From the NCBI RefSeq assembly GCF_000972845.2, contig NW_020853101.1:186001-250000 (forward strand): 64,000 bases of DNA, in the 5' to 3' direction. Under the pieces are notes generated by a model. The model was not told where the DNA came from. It was given only the letters and a program-made list of their open reading frames with translations, and did no database searches. The position numbers were made by a program, and so were the translations under genes. Origin of the DNA: Larimichthys crocea. Taxonomy: Eukaryota; Chordata; Actinopteri; Sciaenidae. Below are positions 1 through 8,664 of this stretch, piece by piece (position 1 is the stretch's first letter; each line of letters starts with the position of its first letter).

Positions 1-221
1 CATAGAGCAAATGTGATGAGTTCCTATTAACAGCCAAAACCATGAGCAACACAGCAGTTCACTTTTGGTTCAGAATTCATATTTACTGCAGTTTAGTGAC
101 ATCACTAGCAGTAAGTAATAACCACTGTCTATTCTCAGCTAACACAGGTATAACTCACTCTGTAAAAACTACGAGCTAACTGAAGGATTCAGTAACATGT
201 CTGTCTTCTGTATGTTGAAAT

Positions 222-763
222 CCCTACAGCAGCGGTCGGCAAATAAGTTTGGGGGGGGGGGGTGTATGAAAGTGTGTGGTTAGGGGTTTTACGGCCTTAA
301 ACGCCCACTGCGTCTGTCATGAAACAGTCAACCTGCCCTAGCAACCTGCCATAACTAATGTATACAGCAGCGCAGATCTGCTGACCTTGTTTGGTTTTGT
401 TTTTTTCATTTAATGAAACACATTTGTTCACGTTGTCCGTTGCAAGAGGGACACAGGACACTTTTATTTTCCACAGGTTACAGCGCACGCACGTGCCAAT
501 TAGTGTTCCGACCTGTGCGTCAAGTAAAGAGGCTGCGAGGATGTTCTGGCTGCTGTCACGTTACTTATCAGCTACTTTTCAATAAATGTTGTGAAATCTG
601 TGGAATTGTTGTATTTTGACAGGAAACATGAGGTTTCAAAGATATATTTAAAAAAATATATATATATATTAAAATAAATCAACGTCATTTAGCGGGCCAG
701 ATATAATTGATGGCGGGCCAGTTCTGGCCCGCGGGCCGCTAATTGCCGACCCCTGCCCTACAG
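222..763. mobile_element. hAT-type non-autonomous DNA transposon with 8-bp target duplication
   Basis: The element proper runs 230-755 (526 bp). Its ends are near-perfect inverted repeats: CAGCGGTCGGCAA on the left, and TTGCCGACCCCTG on the right, whose reverse complement is CAGGGGTCGGCAA (one mismatch). The 8 bases CCCTACAG directly flank both ends (222-229 and 756-763), the target-duplication length of hAT transposons. The right subterminal part is rich in GGGCC/GGCCC blocks, as in Charlie-like hAT MITEs. No transposase reading frame is visible, so it would have to be mobilised in trans. A G run lies near 246-260 and an AT tract near 645-675. Confidence 0.85.
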
Positions 764-1760
764 CTAACACCTTCTTGTTGTGTAATAATAGACCAAACAG
801 AGCCTACTTCTACTTCTGGCTAGAATGAGTCTGAAACCACTTCACACCATCAGATTTCACTCCATCTCAAATATTGTAGAATTATTTGTATATGTATTAT
901 ATTATGTTATTATCAGGGGTGTCACAGCGCTTTAAAAAGTGGGGGTGTTCTAGGGGTGGCACATGAGCGAAATTATCTGCATTGATTATCGGGAAAATTA
1001 ACCATATACAGTAGTCGAGTTGTAAAAAGAAACCAGGGGGGATGGTGAAATTTTTCATTTATGTGACATATTTTCCAGCTGGGGGGTCTGGTGGTCCTCC
1101 CCCAGAAAATTTTGTATTTCTTAGATGCAATTTCCTGCATTCTAGTCAATTTTAGGGTGACTTGCTAGACATGGCAAATCCTAAATCCCATCTGATTCAT
1201 ATTCTCAGTTGCATGGCCTGAACAAGACAATACTATTTATCGGAAAGAAACAATAACCACTTAACTATGGACATCATGTCATTCACATCTTTTTTTAAAC
1301 ATATTTGTAAAAACATTTTAAATATCTTTGTGAATGTGCTCAAATATTTTTTAAACACAACTTTGTGTATTTTTTAACATCTTTGTGTGTTTTTAAACAC
1401 ATTTAAATACATTTAAACACATTTTTGTTAAAAAACATCTTCACTTAAAAAACAACTTAAGGAGGAGGAAAGAAGACTTCGAGTTTTAAGACGACGCGAT
1501 GTTTGAAACAAGCGGTATTAAAGAATATGAAGCAGCAGGTAGCAGCTACAGAGTGTGGATGATTGATAGCTGTCAGCTGTCGACCAATCAGAGTCAGGAG
1601 AATCTATTAGTACCGCCCACATTCACCTTTGACCCACCAATGACGATCCAGAATGAAGTAAACCCAAAGGTAGTATATCGCAGCAAGAGGTCTCACTTCA
1701 CTGTCAAAGCCTCTTTGTCTTTATGTAACAACCAGGAGCTTCGTGATTGTTTCAAACTAA

Positions 1761-1912
1761 AGCAGAGACATAGCAGGAGACATTAGCAGGAGACATTAGC
1801 AGAGACATAGCAGGAGACATTAGCAGAGACATAGCAGGAGACATTAGCAGAGACATTAGCAGGAGACATTAGCAGAGACATAGCAGGAGACATTAGCAGA
1901 GACATTAGCAGC
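1761..1912. repeat. Minisatellite of AGCAG(G)AGACAT units
   Basis: About 150 bp alternate two related 11-13 bp units, AGCAGAGACAT and AGCAGGAGACATT, forming a higher-order unit of roughly 24 bp. It lies inside the 914-2417 hAT-type element. The antisense strand stays open across it only because of the repeat, so it is not coding. Confidence 0.85.
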
Positions 1913-2049
1913 GTTTCTTCCCGCTGGAATAGAACTTTTGACACGAAACAGCAAAGATAAGACATACTGTGTCATTTTGTGGATTTTTTTGCTACTCTTT
2001 GGGGGCTAGCTCGCTGAGTTTTCATCGCACAGTGATGAGACACATATCT

Positions 2050-2146
2050 TTGTAAGATATATTTTTATTTTTTCCCCCGCCGCACCTCCCCTGAAGTCCT
2101 CTGGCGCCCCCCGAGGGAGGCGCGCCTCACACTTTGAAAACCGCTG
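2050..2146. mobile_element. Terminal fragment of a second hAT-like element nested in the first
   Basis: The sequence ends ...GGCGCGCCTCACACTTTGAAAACCGCTG. Read in reverse it begins CAGCGGTTTTCAAAGTGTGA followed by GGCGCGCC, a layout common at hAT ends in vertebrates. No matching opposite end or duplicated octamer (ACATAGGT follows the end) was found, so this is a one-ended relic or part of the surrounding element. Confidence 0.4.
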
Positions 2147-2425
2147 ACATAGGTAATAGACTGATTATCATAAAGCCCCCCTAAATGTCCGGATGGATCT
2201 AACTGGACCAATGGGTTTTCATGTAGCCTATGGAGAACTGGCGTGCGCTCCGTTTCAGTATGCTGGTGGACCGCGAGGACGGGTAAATGGTTTAAATCTC
2301 GTTTTAAAAAAGTTGTTTAAAAAAAAATGGTTTAAAAAAGTGGGGGGGATGAAATCGTCTTTTTGTAAAAGTGGGGGTGTCGCATCCCCCCCATCCCCCA
2401 CGGGTGCGACGCCCGTGGTTATTAT

Positions 2426-2877
2426 GTGTATGTATCATTGTACAGCAATGAATTAAAAAACAGGGTGAATAGTGTACTAATATATTCAGATTGCATTTCA
2501 AAGCCGGAAGCAAATAACACAGCAGGCTTTCATTCATAACTTTCCTGCTGATTAAAGATAAACTACTTCAGTTTAATTATGAAACAGTCTATGACATCCA
2601 GTTCAATTAAATACAGACACACAATAAAGTGCTCTTCTCCAGAGTCAACACCGTACTGCAAATGTATTCTCTTTCCTCTATAGTGTGTACAGGATGATGC
2701 TGAGGAGGTTAGTGTCAGCAGGGAGGCAGGAAATACTGTCGATAACATAATGAAGATGAAGCCACTTGTTGGAAAAAAACTAAAGGTAACATTTTCAAAG
2801 TGTCTTAACCACACACCAAACAATGACAGACATCTGTCTGCTCTCACTAGCTACCCCAACAAATTCTACAAAACTAA
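2426..2877. other. Unique AT-rich sequence, no gene seen
   Basis: No domain-bearing frame, RNA gene or transposon end was recognised. Short open frames on both strands lack homology cues. Confidence 0.5.
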
Positions 2878-3085
2878 GGGCCCGTCCACACGAGTACGTT
2901 TTGGTCGAATCTGCATAAATATTTTATCGTTTCGGCCTCGCGTCCGCACAGATCCAGCTTTTTCGAGCTGTGAAACCGGTATTTTTTGAGAACGGGTCCC
3001 AGAGTGGGAAAATCCTAAAACGCTTGATAGCCCGGAGTCGTCTGGACGGTGAATGCAGATTTTTTTCAGAAACGATGATGTATAA
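2878..3085 (+). mobile_element. Truncated fish MITE beginning TAAGGGCCCGTCCACACG
   Basis: The left end and the following phrases (TTTCGGCCTCGCGTCC, GAAACCGGTATTTTTTGAG, AGAGTGGG, GTCGTCTGGACG) resemble a common fish non-autonomous DNA transposon with GGGCCCGTCCACACG ends. No convincing right terminus is present, so this is a 5' fragment. Assignment is from memory of the family layout, not a search. Confidence 0.5.
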
Positions 3086-3383
3086 GCCCCCAACAACATG
3101 ATGTATTATTCATCCAAATATATAACTATAATAATCAGTATGCCCGTCCATTAGCTAGCCCACATGAAAACAAATATCAAACAGATCAAATGAGAACTGA
3201 TCATAAAACCTGACAAACAGTTCATTAAACAGTCATAAACATCCACAGCTCTGACCAGATCACAATATTCTAAAAAGCTAATTATACACTCTGAGCTTAG
3301 ACAAATGTTTTCTTGGGATATTGAAATTTTCTGACACATTACTTATTACAGTTTGTGCAGTTTACGGTTCAAAAACACTAATG

Positions 3384-3415
3384 AACCCTAATGAACTCCA
3401 TCCTTCATTAGGGTT
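3384..3415. repeat. Short perfect inverted repeat (12-bp arms)
   Basis: AACCCTAATGAA (3384-3395) is the exact reverse complement of TTCATTAGGGTT (3404-3415), leaving an 8-base loop. No gene lies close enough to suggest a terminator or RNA role. Confidence 0.7.
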
Positions 3416-3733
3416 TGAACCCAAAAGAGAGTTTTGGGAGCAAAGTAAGGTGAAAAAGTGACTAAAGGTGGTGACATAAACACCATGGAGAGCAAAGAAT
3501 TTAAGAGAAGAGCACCAAACTGATGACCACAACAAGCAAAGAACACAAAAATGTACTACAACAATAACAGCACTGTTGGATTTAATTTTTAGTTCCTTTG
3601 ATGCGACAGCTTATTTGTCGTAAGTGATCCATTCAGATGGCTGTGGGCAACAGAAGAATGAAGAAAATATCAAATGCCACTTTTCTGACAAGTCAAATGG
3701 TTCTTTCTTCTCTGTTTTCTCCACTGCTGACAC

Positions 3734-3776
<43 letters not shown>

Positions 3777-3777
3777 A
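3734..3777. repeat. (GAAA)n microsatellite
   Basis: About eleven GAAA units. Purine on the plus strand, hence the long antisense FLSF repeat frame, which is not a gene. Confidence 0.95.
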
Positions 3778-3825
3778 CATAAAATTGCAGTTGCATTCTT
3801 GTCTAATTGGTGATGTTCTTTCTGC

Positions 3826-4346
3826 TCAATTCATCCGGGTCATGATAGCATCAAAGCTAAACAAAGTAGTCCAGATGTCTCTCTCCTGAGCACATTTTCC
3901 AACTGCTCGTGGGGGATCCTGAGGTACTTCCAAACCAGATGACACATATAGTCTCCAGCGTGTTCTCATTCTACCGCGGGGTCTCCTTCAATGTTTACAG
4001 AAAACTTCCATGTGAAGGCACCCAGGATACATCCTGATCAGATGGCTCGTTTCAATGCTGTAGACTGACATGCTCTACTCCAAGCTCTTGAGCCTGAGGA
4101 GATTTCTGTTCTGTAAGGTCAACCCCAGTTCCAAATGGAGAGACTTATTTCAGCCATCTGTATCCTAGTCTTTCCTAAAGTTTATTAGAACAGCTAAGGA
4201 CTGGAATAAACAATGACAAGTAAATACTGAGGTCCATTACAATGCCCACATCACTGCTAATACTGAATCAATCTGCCTGTCAATCTCAAACTATGGCATC
4301 TGCGATGCTGACTCTTATTCAGTCCAGTCCACCTTCTATTACAAAT
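3826..4346 (-). mobile_element. Rex3-like (RTE clade) LINE, 3' part, left of the LTR insertion
   Basis: Read on the plus strand this is the antisense of a Rex3-type LINE. Recognisable phrases include GGGGGATCCTGAGGTACTTCC, TAGTCTCCAGCGTGTTCT, ACATCCTGATCAGATGGC and GCCTGTCAATCTCAAACT, in the order expected for the region downstream of the reverse transcriptase core. It is decayed, with indels and stops. It stops exactly at the AAAT target duplication of the LTR element (4343-4346), and reverse transcriptase sequence of the same orientation resumes at 13991, so one LINE copy was probably split by the insertion. Confidence 0.65.
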
Positions 4347-4438
4347 TGTAACCCCGATAAAAATACAGTGGGTTTACTAAATGTATTTGTTATGGATTAG
4401 TGTGTATCAGTTCGTTTGTGTTAAATTCATGACAAAAG

Positions 4439-4444
4439 TATATA
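4439..4444 (+). promoter_or_regulatory. Putative TATA box of LTR1
   Basis: TATATA in the context AAAGTATATAGTTG, about 95 bp into the LTR. The same motif is kept in LTR2 (11941-11946). It marks the likely U3/R boundary about 25-30 bp downstream; no experimental start is known. Confidence 0.5.
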
Positions 4445-5123
4445 GTTGTAGTTGTTTCATGTGACCTCAAGAGGGCGCTTTAAGTATGCTCAATGAGGAA
4501 AAGCAGTCATGCGTGCGTTGCATGCTGGGATGCAGACAAGCCAGAATTTGTCTGATACGGATGCTGTCGGGAGATATTGCTAAGCGAAGTTGCCGCTGTT
4601 TTCTGCAAAAGCACGGTTTTATTTTCACAGTTACGACTCTGTATCATTTTTTGAGTTTTTTTCGAGAGAGTGCCCGCACGACTGTAACCGGAGGAGATAC
4701 TTTGTTTTGTGTTTCAAACCGAGGACTCCGATTGTTTTTTTTTATATGCCGAGTTGCTGACTCTACATCGAGTTGACCAGGGGTTTTTGTCTGAGAGGCG
4801 GAAACAGAGAGGAGGCAGATTCCTTCATCTTCATCGTCGTTGTGGAGAGTCGTCACCTGGAGGAAATATCCTGAACCAGCGCGCAGTAACATACATACAC
4901 AAACATACTACCCGGGTAGACCACATACACGCTGAACTTGAACTTGGACTAATACGGACTCCAACTAAACTTTTGACTGGACAAATTGAACTTTGATATC
5001 AGAACAGCTAAGAGCTGAGAGGACAATTTATTTTATTTTTTGTTTATTATTTTTGTTTATTGTTTTCATACCTTTGGTGTTTTTGAATCTCAACAAGTTT
5101 AACTTGAATTTTCATGTTGTGAG

Positions 5124-5129
5124 AATAAA
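5124..5129 (+). terminator. Putative polyadenylation signal of LTR1
   Basis: AATAAA followed within ten bases by the T/GT-rich ATTCTTGTGTTTACT. The signal is repeated in LTR2 (13246-13251) and in the truncated LTR3 (13884-13889), so each could end a transcript. Confidence 0.6.
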
Positions 5130-5226
5130 CATTCTTGTGTTTACTACTAACCTTCCCTAGCTCCTTGAGACGAATTAGAACGCAGTGAATATCTTTAGTG
5201 GTCTAAGTAAATCACTGAGGGTTACA

Positions 5227-5383
5227 TGCTATTTTATGGCGAGCCAGCCAGGAGCTAGGGTTATATAGGTTGACTGTACAATACAAACTGTTATTTTGAA
5301 CATAAGAAATTGCAATTTGATTCATCTGATTATCCCCATATTAGTTTTCCTTTTTTTGTCCCCTCTGACTTAAACTGAAGATA
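5227..5383 (+). other. Untranslated leader with probable primer-binding site
   Basis: The leader separates LTR1 from the gag start. The primer-binding site should lie at its very start; TGGCGAGCCAGCCAGG at 5237-5252 is the best candidate, but no tRNA was matched. The same leader is duplicated after LTR2 (13349-13505). Confidence 0.5.
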
Positions 5384-6058
5384 ATGGCAAACAGTGATGA
5401 CAAGCTGTTTGTGTGTGTGTCTGGTGTTACCAGTAGTGATGCCGATCAGGATATCATTGATTCCCTCAAGAAATATGGCCCCGTAGCTGGAATACGGAGA
5501 GTGCAAAACACAGGAGGATCAGATGGAGAAACAGTCGTCGTTGAGTTCCAGTCAGGAACTACAAGAGCAAATGTTGAACCTCTCCTCCCTATGGAAGTAG
5601 CGAATGTGACCAACCCAAGTGTAAAGCGGAAAGTAGACCATGTTCCAACACTCACCTCGTCTGCTGACCAGGCTGCAGCTGTTCCGTCCGCATCATCCAC
5701 TGACTCCAGCAGTGATTCTGATAATGGTGCTCGCTCAGACAACAGCACCACACCTTTAGTGCGCAAAAGCAAGAAGAGGTCGAAACATGGTAAGCCCCTC
5801 CCACCATTCACCCCTACCACAACACACAATCCAAGTGCTTCAAGTACTGTTACAAAGAAATACCATGTACATACAAATCCCACGAGCCCCACCTTGAGTA
5901 ATGAAGTGACAAACCCCCCTGAAATCCAACGTGTTGTTGTGGAACATGTGATCAAAAGTCAGCCAAGCAACTCCAAGTGGATGAGGACCTTCTCTGGTAA
6001 AATACCTAAACCCCCAGGTGAGGCAGATTATGAGACATGGTCACTACATGCAGAATGA
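5384..6058 (+). CDS. gag: Gag, N-terminal part (RRM/PNMA-like domain), ends at a frameshift
   Basis: This is the first coding segment of the retrotransposon Gag, the structural protein that assembles the particle. Residues 1-85 (KLFVCVSGV, then DIIDSLKKYGPV and VVVEFQSG) look like a small alpha-beta RNA-recognition fold like that at the N-terminus of PNMA family proteins, which descend from Gypsy Gag. Residues 92-123 are a serine/aspartate-rich linker and 127-137 a basic patch (RKSKKRSKHGK). The start is ATG 5384 in the context AAGATAATGG, first in frame after the leader. The frame stops at 6056-6058 while the capsid region continues in another frame, consistent with loss of one base near 6055. 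The first 92 codons are repeated at 13506-13781 with two base differences. The RRM/PNMA resemblance is inference from pattern, not from alignment. Confidence 0.85.
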   Translation: MANSDDKLFVCVSGVTSSDADQDIIDSLKKYGPVAGIRRVQNTGGSDGETVVVEFQSGTTRANVEPLLPMEVANVTNPSVKRKVDHVPTLTSSADQAAAVPSASSTDSSSDSDNGARSDNSTTPLVRKSKKRSKHGKPLPPFTPTTTHNPSASSTVTKKYHVHTNPTSPTLSNEVTNPPEIQRVVVEHVIKSQPSNSKWMRTFSGKIPKPPGEADYETWSLHAE

Positions 6059-6960
6059 TGTTTAATGATGACAGTCTTTCAGTCGATATGCAGCGGAGGA
6101 AAATACTGGAGAGCCTGCTTCCCCCGGCTTCAGATGTGGTGAGGCAGCTTGGTACCTCTGCACATCCCAGACAGTATGTGCAGCTGCTTGACTCTGCATA
6201 TGGACTTGTGGAGGATGGAGAGGAGGTGTTTGCCAGGTTCCTGAACACCAACCAGAATCCGGGGGAGAAGGCATCTGATTATCTGCAGCGGTTGCAGAGT
6301 CTCCTGTGCACTGCTGTGAAGAGAGGTGGTGCAAAGCAGGTAAATGCAGACAGACACCTGCTGAAGCAGTTCAAGCGTGGCTGCTGGGACCACAGCCTGG
6401 TCTTACAGCTGGAGCTCAAGAATGAAATACCTCCCAATTTTGCAGAGCTTTTGCTGCAGGTACATACTGAAGAGGACAGGAGAGCATCAAAACATGACAG
6501 GATGCAGCGTCATTTTGGCTCCTCCAAGACAAAGCCTTCAGTGAACATTCATTCCGTACCTGACATCTCTCTCTCTGATTCCAATGCCAGCTTACTGCAG
6601 TCATACATCTCTGAAACTAAAAGCCTGAGAAAACAAGTGGCCCAGCTACAGATGCAGCTCAGCAGCAAGAATCACAAAAAAGACAAAAAACAGGAATTTA
6701 AAGGTACAGTTCCAATAAATAACTCACCTCCACCAGTGGCTGAAGCACAGGCTCATCATGTGATGCCGCAGAACACACCCACTCCAAGACCTCAACCAAA
6801 GGCCTGGTTCTGTTATAAGTGTGGAGAGGATGGCCACATTGCCAGGAACTGTGACAAGCCCATGAACAAAGCCCTTGTGGATCAAAAATACACAGAACTC
6901 AGACACAAGCAGGACGAGTGGAAAGCAAGACAGCCGTTAAACTGGAACGGGTTCCAGTAA
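6037..6960 (+). CDS. gag: Gag, capsid-like and nucleocapsid part
   Basis: This continues Gag after the break near 6055; the ATG at 6037 is not thought to be a natural start. Residues 8-145 form the helical capsid-like region (KILESLLPPASDVVRQL, DYLQRLQSLL, FAELLLQVHTEEDRR). Residues 190-210 (TKSLRKQVAQLQMQL) look like a coiled coil. Residues 259-272 are a CCHC zinc knuckle, CYKCGEDGHIARNC, for binding genomic RNA. The frame ends with TAA at 6958-6960. The last codons contain the slippery heptamer G TTA AAC (6936-6942) that would pass ribosomes into pol. It overlaps the pol frame by 43 nt. Confidence 0.9.
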   Translation: MVTTCRMMFNDDSLSVDMQRRKILESLLPPASDVVRQLGTSAHPRQYVQLLDSAYGLVEDGEEVFARFLNTNQNPGEKASDYLQRLQSLLCTAVKRGGAKQVNADRHLLKQFKRGCWDHSLVLQLELKNEIPPNFAELLLQVHTEEDRRASKHDRMQRHFGSSKTKPSVNIHSVPDISLSDSNASLLQSYISETKSLRKQVAQLQMQLSSKNHKKDKKQEFKGTVPINNSPPPVAEAQAHHVMPQNTPTPRPQPKAWFCYKCGEDGHIARNCDKPMNKALVDQKYTELRHKQDEWKARQPLNWNGFQ

Positions 6961-7700
6961 CGGGACCTACTGGAACCAAGGACACAGAGAGTCCCATATC
7001 AAAATGGAGATGTGAAACCAAATGTCAACAAGCTACGGCAACTGCACGCCGGCTCACAGGAAGGTTGGTTGGTTCAAGACATGTGGCCAGAGTCACAGTT
7101 GGCGGAGTTCTGCAAAACTGTCTAATGGACGGAGGCTCACAGGTAACGACCATCACCAAAAGTTTTCATGAAACCCACTTACCTTCTCATCCCATCATTC
7201 CCATAGAAGACCTCTTGCACATAGAGGGAGCTGCAGGCCAACACGTCCCTTACATTGGCTGCATTGAAGTTGATATAGCTTTCCCAGAGCACTTTACAGG
7301 AGAGCCTAAGGTAGTCACAACGCTGGCTCTAGTTGTCCCCGATCCCAGAACAAGTGTAGAGGTTCCAGTTCTCATCGGCACAAACACTCTCGACATCCTG
7401 TACAAAGGGTTCAACGAAGGAACAACAATTTCTTCAGACTGTGAGTATGCTTCGCTCGTCAGACACCTGCAGAGCATCTACTTAAGCAAGACACAACAGG
7501 ATGGGAGAGTGGGCAGAGTGAAATTACAGTCGAGGAGCACCGTCGTCATTCCGGCTGGAAAGAAAATGGCGGTGAATGGCCGTGCCAGACATGTCCCCAC
7601 TGTTCACTCTTCTGGTGGAGCCCCCCACCAACACCAGTCTGCCAGATGGTTTGATATCCTGCCGTTACATCATGGCAAGTCCACGTCAGACCTCCTTTAA
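6918..7700 (+). CDS. pol: Pol, protease region (retropepsin), ends at a frameshift
   Basis: This frame opens before the gag stop and would be entered by -1 frameshifting at 6936-6942, not from its own ATG. Residues 55-165 have the layout of a retropepsin, the aspartic protease that cuts Gag-Pol in the particle: a hydrophobic strand, then CLMDGGSQVTTIT, and later VPVLIGTNTLDIL matching the hydrophobic-hydrophobic-Gly flap-side motif. The catalytic triplet reads D71-G-G rather than D-T/S-G, so the usual Thr/Ser is missing. The frame runs out of homology near 7600, where RT-linked sequence continues in the +1 frame, indicating one inserted base or two lost. Confidence 0.8.
   Translation: MESKTAVKLERVPVTGPTGTKDTESPISKWRCETKCQQATATARRLTGRLVGSRHVARVTVGGVLQNCLMDGGSQVTTITKSFHETHLPSHPIIPIEDLLHIEGAAGQHVPYIGCIEVDIAFPEHFTGEPKVVTTLALVVPDPRTSVEVPVLIGTNTLDILYKGFNEGTTISSDCEYASLVRHLQSIYLSKTQQDGRVGRVKLQSRSTVVIPAGKKMAVNGRARHVPTVHSSGGAPHQHQSARWFDILPLHHGKSTSDLL
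6936..6995 (+). promoter_or_regulatory. Programmed -1 frameshift signal between gag and pol
   Basis: The slippery heptamer GTTAAAC at 6936-6942 is in the correct Gag phase (G TTA AAC); GUUAAAC is a known -1 slip site in arteriviruses. A 7-nt spacer (6943-6949) leads to a perfect 10-bp stem, GGTTCCAGTA (6950-6959) with TACTGGAACC (6968-6977), whose 5' arm holds the gag stop codon. Loop bases GGGAC (6962-6966) can pair with GTCCC (6991-6995), giving an H-type pseudoknot with a 2-nt first loop and a 13-nt second loop. Pol is exactly in the -1 frame. Pairing was found by eye; frameshifting efficiency is unknown. Confidence 0.75.
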
Positions 7701-8664
7701 GGTTCCCATCCTCCTCAAGAATGAGTCTGCACATGACATCGTAGTTCCGGCCCATCGAACTCTAGCAGAATTCTCAATGCCGCTGTCCATCTCTCCATTG
7801 ACCTCCACCCACGATATTAAAGGGGAAGTACAAACCTCCAACCAGACCAACATTACGGCCCAGTGTTTCACAGCTGGTCAAGTGGATCCTGAAAACTTGA
7901 TCCAGTTTGAGTTCGCTGATTCTCCTCTGTCAAAAGAATGGAAAGACAGGATCACCAGGAAGTTGAATTCAATTCCTGAAGTCTTCGCCAGAGGAGATCT
8001 GGACTATGGACACACGACAGCTGTAAAGCACAAGATCCGCCTTTCTGACCCGACGCCTTTCAAACAGAGGGCAAGGCCAATCCATCCATCGGATTATGAG
8101 GCGGTTCGCCTCCATCTGAAAGAGCTTTATGATGCAAACATCATAAGGGAGTCAGAAAGTCCGTTTGCTTCGCCAATTGTCGTTGTGAAAAAGAAAAATG
8201 GACAAATTCGCTTATGCGTGGATTACAGAAAACTGAACAGCCAGACGATTAAAGATGCTTATGCTTTGCCGCATATCGAAGAGGCTTTTGCATCTCTGAC
8301 AGGAGCGAAGTGGTTTTCGGTCATGGACTTAAAGTCAGGCTATTATCAAGTGGAAATGGAGGAAGAGGATAAACATAAGACTGCCTTTGTTACACCGATC
8401 GGTTTTTGGGAGTTCAATAGGATGCCACAGGGAGTGACCAATGCTCCAAGCACTTTTCAGCGAGTTATGGAGAAGTGTATGGGCTCGCTCAATCACAGAG
8501 AAGTGCTGGTATTCCTGGACGATCTTATCGTGTTCTCCAGTACCCTGGAAGAGCATGAAGAGCGGCTTTTGAGGGTGCTGAACAGACTAAGAGATTTCGG
8601 CCTCAAATTGTCACCAGAGAAATGTCATTTCTTCAGGAAGTCTGTGAGATACTTGGTCACATAG
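7576..8664 (+). CDS. pol: Pol, reverse transcriptase region, bounded by two frameshifts
   Basis: This segment encodes most of the Gypsy-type reverse transcriptase, which copies genomic RNA into DNA. Residues about 170-200 hold the lead-in [17 protein letters not shown]; then [20 protein letters not shown], the first catalytic Asp in [10 protein letters not shown] (D251), [14 protein letters not shown], and the active-site box [10 protein letters not shown] (D315, D316). All three catalytic Asp are present. The N-terminal 100 residues connect protease to RT. The frame stops at 8662-8664 just after the primer-grip/thumb boundary; the thumb continues in the frame that opens at 8622, fitting loss of one G in the run near 8655. 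The ATG at 7576 is probably not used. Confidence 0.92.
   Translation: MAVPDMSPLFTLLVEPPTNTSLPDGLISCRYIMASPRQTSFKVPILLKNESAHDIVVPAHRTLAEFSMPLSISPLTSTHDIKGEVQTSNQTNITAQCFTAGQVDPENLIQFEFADSPLSKEWKDRITRKLNSIPEVFARGDLDYGHTTAVKHKIRLSDPTPFKQRARPIHPSDYEAVRLHLKELYDANIIRESESPFASPIVVVKKKNGQIRLCVDYRKLNSQTIKDAYALPHIEEAFASLTGAKWFSVMDLKSGYYQVEMEEEDKHKTAFVTPIGFWEFNRMPQGVTNAPSTFQRVMEKCMGSLNHREVLVFLDDLIVFSSTLEEHEERLLRVLNRLRDFGLKLSPEKCHFFRKSVRYLVT

Larger units (their letters stand above)
906..2425. mobile_element. 1.5-kb hAT-type non-autonomous element with 8-bp target duplication
   Basis: The element runs 914-2417. It is flanked by the identical octamer GTTATTAT at 906-913 and 2418-2425. The left end CAGGGGTGTCACAGC and the reverse complement of the right end, CACGGGCGTCGCACC, agree at 11 of 15 positions. 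Both subterminal regions carry the phrase AGTGGGGGTGT. The interior holds a minisatellite (1761-1912) and the end of a second hAT-like element at about 2146. No transposase frame is intact; the open frame near 1499-1786 has no recognisable domain and probably reflects 5' untranslated sequence of the autonomous parent. The perfect octamer is the strongest evidence; the imperfect termini suggest age. Confidence 0.7.
4347..5226 (+). repeat. LTR1 (5' LTR, intronless form, 880 bp)
   Basis: Begins TGTAACCCCG and ends GAGGGTTACA. A TATATA at 4439-4444 would place transcription start near 4470, and AATAAA at 5124-5129 followed by TTGTGTTT suggests cleavage near 5145. R would then be about 675 nt, unusually long. 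At 4730/4731 the sequence reads CTCCG|ATTG directly, where LTR2 carries 622 extra bases. The open frame from 4486 lies wholly in the LTR and is not a recognised protein. Confidence 0.93.

Noticed and set aside
1783..1965. Antisense frame with repeated MSPA/NVSA units
   Set aside because: Produced by the 1761-1912 minisatellite, not by selection for protein.
4486..4776. 96-codon open frame inside LTR1 (and 66-codon version in LTR2)
   Set aside because: It lies wholly in LTR sequence, differs in length because of a T-run indel and the intron, and has no domain. At most it is an upstream frame in the leader.
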